Shown: positions 56,894 through 64,000 of the stretch, piece after piece
Position numbering within the stretch: position 1 is the first letter of the stretch
How the letters are laid out: each line of letters starts with the position of its first letter
Source: Pohlia nutans
Lineage: Eukaryota; Streptophyta; Bryopsida; Bryales; Mniaceae
DNA length: 64,000 nt
Direction of reading: 5' to 3'
Assembly: GCA_022496805.1 (NCBI GenBank)
Contig: CM040088.1
Coordinates: 15,903,001-15,967,000 of the forward strand
The notes under the pieces: model-generated
What the model was told of the DNA's origin: nothing
What the model saw: only the letters and a program-made list of their open reading frames with translations
Databases searched by the model: none
Translations under genes and position numbers: made by a program

Positions 56894-57248
56894 ACTCAAC
56901 AGACTTTGGCAGCCATTTTGACATAGTAAATTTTTCTTTTTCAAAACTCTTTAAACTAAGAAAAATTAGGAAATCAAGTAAAGTCTCATCTCCAAAAACC
57001 CGTTTGTGATTTTAAGCCTCCATTCAAAAGTTATAGACAAAATTCAGAGAGGGTGTTTGAAAATATCAAAGAAAATATTCCTTGCTACCCCACTCTGAAT
57101 TTTGTTTATAACTTTTGAATGGAGGCTCAAAATCACAAACGGATTTTTGGAGATGTAACTTAACTTGATTTACCAGCTTTTCTTCGTCCAAAGATTTAAA
57201 TAAAAAGTTATTCTACTATGACAAAATGGCCGCCAAAGTCTGCTGAGT
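56894..57248. repeat. 355-bp foldback inverted repeat inside the CACTA element
   Basis: Arms of about 175 bp, centre near 57071. The inner parts (CCGTTTGTGATTTTAAGCCTCC and its inverse) are nearly perfect; the outer parts (ACTCAACAGACTTTGGCAGC) are weaker. It could be a MITE inserted before the neighbouring TTAA MITE. Confidence 0.85.
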
Positions 57249-57255
57249 TTTTTTT

Positions 57256-57826
57256 TTAACCCCTAAAGGATCGTAAGGCCCCCATGCAGCTTTTAGAACT
57301 AGAAAGTGAGAAAATTCCGGTTCTTGGGCTTTGAATTGTAGGATGAGCAACAAAGAGACCCTGGTTCTTTTTGAGAGCCAAATCTGTAGGTACTTCTTGA
57401 TCAGAAATTCATCAAGTGAGTGATTTTTTTGAGTTGCACGGTGGGTATCTAGGCGTCACTTCAGACCCTCATATCTTTCTCTTTACACCTCTAAATTCCT
57501 TGAAATTTTTTTCACATGTTTTAAATGATGATTTCTACTCACAATAAAACTTTCAGAATTTTTGGAGCACTTTTGAACAATCCGATTTCAGCATGTGTAC
57601 AGAATACTCCAAACAAGTTCCATCAATCTTTCTCAACGGTGGCATTTCTCAAAAATTGTGCGATTTTGTTGATCTTTTTTTCATAAAAAAACTACGTAAG
57701 TCTTCTTTAGTTTCAACGGTGCCGATCGTCATAATTACCCTGCACTAATAAGGCATTGAGCTTGCTACAAGAGCTAGTCAAGAAAACAAGAGCTAAGTTC
57801 AACACCCCCGGTCCTTTAGGGGTTAA
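57256..57826. mobile_element. TTAA-flanked MITE, 571 bp, nested in the CACTA element
   Basis: TTAACCCCTAAAGGATCGTAAGG at the left and CCCCCGGTCCTTTAGGGGTTAA at the right. TTAA lies at 57256-57259 and 57823-57826. Good terminal repeats. Confidence 0.9.
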
Positions 57827-58837
57827 ATTGTGAATGATTAAGTTAAAAAAACTTTCAAAGTACATAGAACTTCAACCATGGAGTTTTAAATGTTGTCCAA
57901 ATGAGGGTGTTTTAAATGTTTTAAGTGTTTTGAGAGTCATAATTTTGTGCTTTGATGTTTTTCAACTTTGGGGATTATGTTCACAATCTTGTTTAGAGTT
58001 TGTATAAAGAATTTAAAACCAATTGGATCTATTTGTTATGGATGCCCGAAATTACCCAAAACTCAAAAAAAAATCACCTTTTGAAAAATAACTTTTTAAT
58101 TGCAACTTGAATTGATCAAAAAAATTCTAGGCATTAACTTAATAGTGAAATACAAGTTTATTAAAAAATTCACATCTTGTACAATAATTGTATTCAACAA
58201 ATATTGTATCAAAAAGGGCTTACTCAAAAGTGGAAAATGGTTTGAAATCATGACTCATGGTTTCGAGAGTTAATTAATTATTTGGCATCAATATACCAAC
58301 CTTGCCCTACTGCTATGGTATAATAACATTCCAAAATCTTATAAACATACGAAGTCGAGTCCATAAATTGCAAAAGATTCCAAATATTCCAATGGATTCC
58401 AAAAGATTCCAAAAGATTTCAAAAAGATTCCAGATTCACTAAGATTTTGTTGATTTGGTCATTGTACTATTCAAATCAACAGAAAGTAGGTAACAATTTG
58501 TTGATTTTTACAAAAAGTTTAAAAATTAGTGAAATCGGTCATTGCAGTGCCCGAAACAACAGAAATCAGTTGATTTTCTGTTGATTTGGTCACGATTTTC
58601 TAGTAGTGACGGCGGGTGGTGGTAGTTTTGGAGGCAGATATGATTGGGGGTATAGAGATGATGTATGAAGGTGTTTTTGTGGGTAGAAGTTACACTGAGA
58701 TTGTTGAGTGGTCTGAGCTGCGTAGACTGGGCCATTATATGTGGTTGAAGGAGCCTATGAGGCTGTTAAGGTCTGAAGGCAGGGTTCAATTTTTTGAGCA
58801 ATTGTGTGGTTACATTCGAAAGTTTTTAGGCTTGTAA

Positions 58838-60372
58838 TGTATTGGAGTTGATTTTGGTGTTATCTTGGCTAAGCTATGGATACCTTATTTATATGTAGGA
58901 TTTTAGTGGGTGTTGTTGTACAATATTATAAATGTTTTGTTGTCACTTATCAGTATAAAGGTGGAGGTTTGATCTGTTCTTGGATGGTTGGAGGAGGTGT
59001 TGTAGAGGGTACTATGATTCACTTCTATTATTAATGAAGATGTTGTGGTTTGCAAAGTATGATGGAGCTCTGTTATTTATTTTGTAGTTTTATTTTATTT
59101 TATTATATTGTATTTATTACTTATTATTTATTAATTAATAAATTTTGCAATATTAAATTGTAATAAAGAGTGAATTTTTTTTTCAATAGATCTAGTGGTT
59201 TATATTGTGTATGAATTTTTTGTGTTGTTTGGGGTAGGGGAGAAGAGGGGTGGTGTAGTGTTTGTTAGTGTATTATTAGATTTTGTCCGTATGCGCAGGT
59301 TTGTTGGATATAGGATCTATGTTTATAAATGTTGTGCGTACAGTGTTTTAAATATCTAGTATGGAATCTTTCTGTATATGTATTTTATTTATTTATTTTT
59401 GTATGTAGTGGTATTCATATAGTTGAGTTTATAAAGGGGAGTTATTATGTTGTTTTATGTGGATGCAGTTGAGAGGTTTGTTGTGTAGACAATGTTGTAT
59501 GATTCAAAATTGGAGTGACTGAGCAGAGCTTTGTTTTAGTTTGTTTTCGAGATGTCCGAAATGCCTGAGATTGTGGATCTGGAGGGGATTTGTACTTTGC
59601 AGCCAAATCGGGCTTCTTCAAGGATGGTGTGCCAGTATCAATTTTTGCAGCTTGGTCTATCACCTGTTTCTAAAGGTCTTAGCTTCTGCGTGAAACAAAG
59701 TATTCAACGCTGCAGCTTTTGAATGCGACTTCTACTACGACTTTATTTCCAGTTTTTGGCCTGGTTCGGGAGCGTGTAGAAGTTCAATCTCCTTTAAAAG
59801 TTGTGGAGTTGCGAGTAGAGATGCCACGGCCCATAATGTGGCATGGGAGTCTTCGTTCAGATGCTCGGGCTTTGGTGATAGTTGTAAAGCGTGGTTCTAT
59901 TATTGCTGGTGGTCCTAAGTTTTTGTTTGAAGGATGTTTTGAGGGTGTGGATGATGACCAGGTGATTCATAAGTTGACATAGACTGGATTTAGTCATCAT
60001 CGATATTTGGAGGGGCCCATGAATTTTGTGGAGAAGAAACAGACACTGGATTATATTGCTTATGTTTTGAAGAGGCTTATGGAGTTTTCTGGTTTGGGTG
60101 AGGAGTAGATTATGGTGTTTTTGTAAGGGTATTTAAATATATGTTCCTCTGTGTATTGGGAAGTAGTTGAGCAAGAGGTTCTATATATATATATACATTG
60201 TTGTTGTGATGAGGTAGTACTTATAGTGGTGCTTTTTTATTTGTATTTGTATTTGTTTTTTATTTTATAAATAATGTTGGTATCTATTCATAAAGGATAG
60301 ATATATATATATATATATATAATTTGTTAATTAATGAATTATTTTTTTAAATTTATTTATGATTTATTGATT

Positions 60373-60406
<34 letters not shown>

Positions 60407-60558
60407 TTTCTTTCATCTGAGGAATTGTCTAGTCTTCAATTGTTGGTTGGTTGTTTTTTATTTTTCTTTTATTAAGAATAATGTGGCAGAGATATTTTGT
60501 AGAGATATTATGTATGTTAGTCATGCATTGTTTGACCTGTTTGTTTGGTATTATGAAT
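58838..60558. other. AT-rich region with decayed plus-strand coding fragments and AT microsatellites
   Basis: A frame starting MSEMPEIVDLEGICTLQPNR at 59549 and another at 59719-59982 (PRPIMWHGSLRSDARALVIV) appear to be parts of one protein with a frameshift near 59700 and stops at 59980 and 60106. Not recognised. (TA)n tracts lie at about 60184-60200, 60300-60320 and 60377-60404. Confidence 0.35.
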
Positions 60559-63500
60559 TTATTTTTTCATTGATGGTTCATGTATTCCACCTTTAACTCC
60601 AGCAGTGAGTACTACTAATGGTGCAACTTGCCATCCTTTTTTTCTCAGTTGGTATATTAGACTATCATATTTTGTAGTTTTGTCTTCAATTTTTTCTATT
60701 GGGAGTCTATCGTGACGGAATATGAATTTAATAAATTGTATAGTGATTGAGTTGTTTGGTTGCGTGGGTGGATTGGAGAGATGTGCACATCCTTGTACAC
60801 AAAGTATGTCTGGCTTAAGTCGAGCATTACAATCACATTTATGTTGACATTGGCATGTAATCAACCACTTTAGCAATGTATTATCTAGAGGGAGGTTTTC
60901 ATATGAACCAGCATTCATGTATGTGAGGCATCTAGATTTTGTATTTGAGAGGAGGATTCTTTTAATTTCCCGTACTGCTTTATTATGTTTGTTAATTCTT
61001 AGTTTATGAATTTGTGTTTGAGGACATGCTAATAATAGATGAGGCCATGTATCTATGTCATTATTTCTACACATTGTACAGTTTGGGTTTGTGAAGGATT
61101 GGGCTAGATGATGGTTTTCCTATGGTTTCCCATATATTGTGTAAATCTAATTTGAGGATTTGTGATGTTTGAGCATTTGAAATATTTGGATTTTTCCAAA
61201 ATTTATTGGAAAGTTTTGGCTCTAAAGCTGTATTAATCGTCCATTTGTACATGTTTGGGTGTTTTCTTTTTATAAGATTAAGTTGTTATGATTTTCTCTG
61301 TATTTTTAGGTATTTGGCCAGATATCTTATGGGTGCTTTGTGTTTGTTTGTTTCATTGGTTTTTGTAACCAAAATGGTGTTGGGTGTGCTCTTTGGTGTG
61401 GTTCTTCTATGTTTGGGGCAAGTTGGTCTCCGCTCATTGCTCCAGCATTTGCTAGTGCATCTACTTGTTCATTTCTTTGGATTCCACGGTGCGCTCGGAC
61501 TTTTTGTATTGTTGTAGTGGTTTTTCTAAGTTGTAATTGGTTTGTGATTTCATCAAGGAGTTGTTTGTTATGGGTGGTTGTTCTGTTGAATGTAATGTTT
61601 GATGTGTGTATTGATGAGGTATAAGCTAATGAGGTTGTTTGTGAAGATGTGTGTTGGATTGTCATGGTCCTGTGTAATTCTTAGTGTGTCTAAGATTGCT
61701 ATAAGTCCTGCTCTAAGAATGCCTTGTAGTCCAATCAATCTCTTGGAGATTTGGATATTATGATGTGGGCAAAAGATTCCATATCTTGCACGATCGCCTT
61801 CTATGTTATTAGTTTCTGAGTTCCTAAATGATGGTACGAATGATCCGTTTGTATATATAGCAGTTGAATTTTTCAGGGTATTTTATTGGATATTGGTGAT
61901 TGTAGTTGGGAATAGGTGTTGTGTGTGTTAAAAAATTTATGTTTGGACATTGTGGTGCTATTTGCCATGGTTTGTTTATTTTTACTTTTGTATTTGGTGG
62001 TGTGGTTTTTGGGTTTTGGATTAAACATTGAATTTTATCTGTTCCTTGGATAATGTTAAGATGGAGGTTAGTTGCTCATATATTTGTGGTATAATGTTTT
62101 TGTGGTGTATGTATAGTATTTTTATTGCTAACAGTTCTTTCTTTTTGTAATATGTGGGTATGCTAGTATGGGCTTTGTATGTGAGTGTTAGATTCGAATT
62201 GGATAATTGTATGTATATCTGAATAATTGTTTATCATGTTTGTGTTAGTATCATACCATTTGGTATCAGGGTAAATGATTATAGTTATATTATTTGGGTT
62301 TTCTTGTGCTGCGAGTCTGGCCCAGTGAATGATTTGTATGGTTGTTGCAAAGTCTAGTGGGTGTACATATCCGTTTCCTTTCCATTTGTATTCAAATGAT
62401 GTTTCCAAGGAGTCAAAAATTTTGTCTCGCTTATGTAGTGAGTTCTAGTATGAAGTTGGTATTATATGTGAGAGGTGAGGAGAAATATGAATGTGTAAGG
62501 TCGAATTGGTGTTGGAGGTAGTTGACAATGTATGTTGGCATTGATTGATGTGCATTAATATTTGCGGTCTTTTTTGGTTTTCTGGGGAGATGTGTGATGT
62601 ATCTATGAAACATCCATAAAATTTCTGTAGGAAAGTCTTGTGGTGGTAGTTGTAGAAGTGTGTTGTTGTTTTTATGTTTATTGTATTGCATTTAGAGCCA
62701 CTCTAGCCTTTTGATTGTGAGAATTTCCACATATGTTCCTGTCTCATCATATATGTGTGCTAATGTCAATGTTATTTGAATAGTTGGATGATTAGTTTTA
62801 ATGTCTAGGTGTGAACTACATTCTTTTGTAGAGATGTGTACACGTGGTATATCAAGTGTTGGATTTATATATTTTGTATCAATTGGTTGTGGTGTATAGA
62901 AGTTTGTAGTTATCATTTCTTTAATTGTATTATGTTTTGTATGTATAAGATGTCTGTGTAATAGATATATATTGTGAGTAGTTAATTTTTGGTTTTTTTT
63001 ATTAAATAATTTGTTTTGTGGAATTCATTTGGGGTTGTTTGGTGAATTGGTTAGTTGGCAAAAGAAGGTGTAATATTTTTTGTATGTATTTGGTGTGTCT
63101 CTAGTGGTTTTTATTTTATATTTTAGTATTTTTTTAATGGGTTGGTTATTGTGTAAATGTTCTGCAAGGAGTTGGTATAGATTTGGGGGAATTGGTAATT
63201 GTGGTATTAGTTCATTTTCATTTTCCATTTTGAAAAGCATTACTTCTATATATTAAAGCATTATTTTCTTCGTTACGGTATTTATGGTGTGAGTACATTG
63301 AGTATGACATTCATCTGTGCAGGTATGTATTCTTGTACAGAATAGATTTTGTGCAATAGTTAATGCTGCTTTGATAAGTTTTGGTAGACTTTGGTATTTT
63401 GTAAGGAACTCTTTTTGTGTCATGAGGGTTGTATGGTTTTGTGTAGTGATTTGTCTAATGGTTCTGATTTGGTATAGTAGTAATTTTTGTATGTATTTTT

Positions 63501-64000
63501 GTCCATTAATTTTCTAATTGTCTGATAGCGGTGTGTAGTATGGGCTTTTGGACCAATCTGTTTCAATTTGCGTTGTATGTAGTGGGAAAGAAGATAGTTA
63601 TGATTGTAGATGTATGTCTTATTCTGCTAGTAGTCGAAGTGCGCGTGTAGTAGGTGATCTATGATATGCAACACTTTTTAGTCTTGGTAGGAATAGGGCT
63701 CCACCATATTTTGATATAGTGTGGTTTACAAGGCCTTCATAGATTATTCCAAACCTGCCAATGTCATTTAGAGCCGCCGTAAGTTGTTCTCCTAAACATT
63801 TCACATCGGCATCAATGAAGGGGAAGGCTTCAATTCCAAAAAATTCTTGTGGTGGTTGGATTGTTGTATTAGGTGTACTTATTGGAAGTTTACAAATTTT
63901 CTTTGTTACTCTTATTATGATTTTGTCAAGTTTGATTATTCCTAGTGTAGAGAAAGGAGGACCATGGAATCAATATTCAACTCTAGGTCTGAGAACTGTA
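60559..64000 (-). mobile_element. LINE copy C, diverged member of the same family, 5' part beyond the window
   Basis: Read right to left: the end of the reverse transcriptase region (LGEQLTAALNDIGRFGIIYEGL at 63804, matching LGEQLRNALNDKGRLGIIYKGL of A), frameshifted central region, RNase H (IQKVRAHRGIQRNEQVDALA, 61570-61430), a CCHC remnant and the C-terminal domain at 61074-60559. That last frame has DCNARLKPDILC, then FIKFIFRHDR (Lys where A and B have Glu) and VLTAGVKGGIHEPS. Protein identity to A is clearly lower than between A and B, so C is an older or different subfamily with many frameshifts. Confidence 0.8.

Larger units (their letters stand above)
56510..58608. mobile_element. CACTA-like non-autonomous element, 2099 bp, TSD ACG
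   Basis: CACTACTAGAAAATTCAGCG at the left and CACGATTTTCTAGTAGTG at the right, flanked by ACG (56507-56509, 58609-58611). Subterminal repeats of CTGTTGATTTGGTC and AATCAACAGAAA occur at both ends, as in the 172-bp MITE at 19693. No transposase. It contains a 355-bp inverted repeat (56894-57248) and a 571-bp TTAA MITE. Confidence 0.9.
56397..58837 (+). pseudogene. Unidentified open frame split by a CACTA element
   Basis: The left part (56397-56506) has an ATG and reads RHAPRRRSWSELMWERLVER. The right part (58612-58837) reads MMYEGVFVGRSYTEIVEWSE and ends YIRKFLGL. Removing the 2.1-kb element and one ACG joins the two parts in one frame of about 112 codons without a stop, strong support that it was coding before the insertion. 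The product is not recognised. Other plus-strand frames downstream (59549-59700, 59719-59982) may belong to the same decayed gene or transposon. Confidence 0.5.

Overview
The window is nuclear DNA of a green plant. The support is a plastid-type D-3-phosphoglycerate dehydrogenase with phase-0 introns, an AP2/ERF transcription factor, two eukaryotic tRNA-Ile(AAU) genes with internal A and B boxes, and plant-type MITEs (Stowaway, CACTA, pogo-like, TTAA-flanked). GC-rich exons in AT-rich, repeat-loaded DNA look most like a bryophyte to me, but that placement is inference. Three well-supported protein genes and two tRNAs sit among mobile elements.

Layout. 1-8818: LINE copy A (+). 8888-about 30200: LINE copy B (-), tail-to-tail with A and split by nested insertions: a probable solo LTR (24495-25550, TSD GTAC), a CACTA MITE (19693-19864, TSD ATT) and a 9.0 kb terminal-inverted-repeat element (10611-19642, TSD ATAG). 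The last carries a 4.3 kb relative inside it (13265-17547, TSD GAAT). 30200-33700: mostly featureless DNA with short tandem repeats. 33703-37426: PHGDH, six exons, 626 aa. 40409-41580: ERF gene, two exons, 327 aa. 44546-46846 (-): a five-exon gene for a 250-aa membrane/armadillo-like protein. 47000-56400: MITEs, old LINE tails, microsatellites and the tRNA pair at 52775-53047. 56510-58608: a 2.1 kb CACTA-like element (TSD ACG) splitting an unidentified open frame. 60559-64000 (-): a third, diverged LINE copy, C, running off the window.

Two systems stand out. (1) The LINE family encodes, in order, a 2A-like ribosome-skipping motif, an APE endonuclease, a reverse transcriptase, a Cys-rich cluster, an RNase H, a CCHC finger and a C-terminal KPD...E domain that looks like a restriction-like endonuclease. 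APE plus restriction-like endonuclease is the hallmark of the Dualen/RandI elements of Chlamydomonas; the 2A motif is an additional feature. (2) The two nested TIR elements share a TIR core (TTTCGTTAAAAGTGC), 4-bp target duplications, and arrays of about 20-bp near-palindromes (GGTGAGGCATGTGCCTCACC or GGTTAGGCATATGCCTAACC) on both sides of GC-rich, gene-like cargo. I do not recognise this architecture.

How things fit together: PHGDH opens plastidial serine synthesis, the ERF protein is a nuclear regulator, and the ARM-like protein is probably organellar or membrane-bound; no operon-like link exists between them. The insertion order in LINE B is readable: LINE first, then the LTR, CACTA MITE and 9-kb element in unknown order, then the 4.3-kb element inside the 9-kb one.
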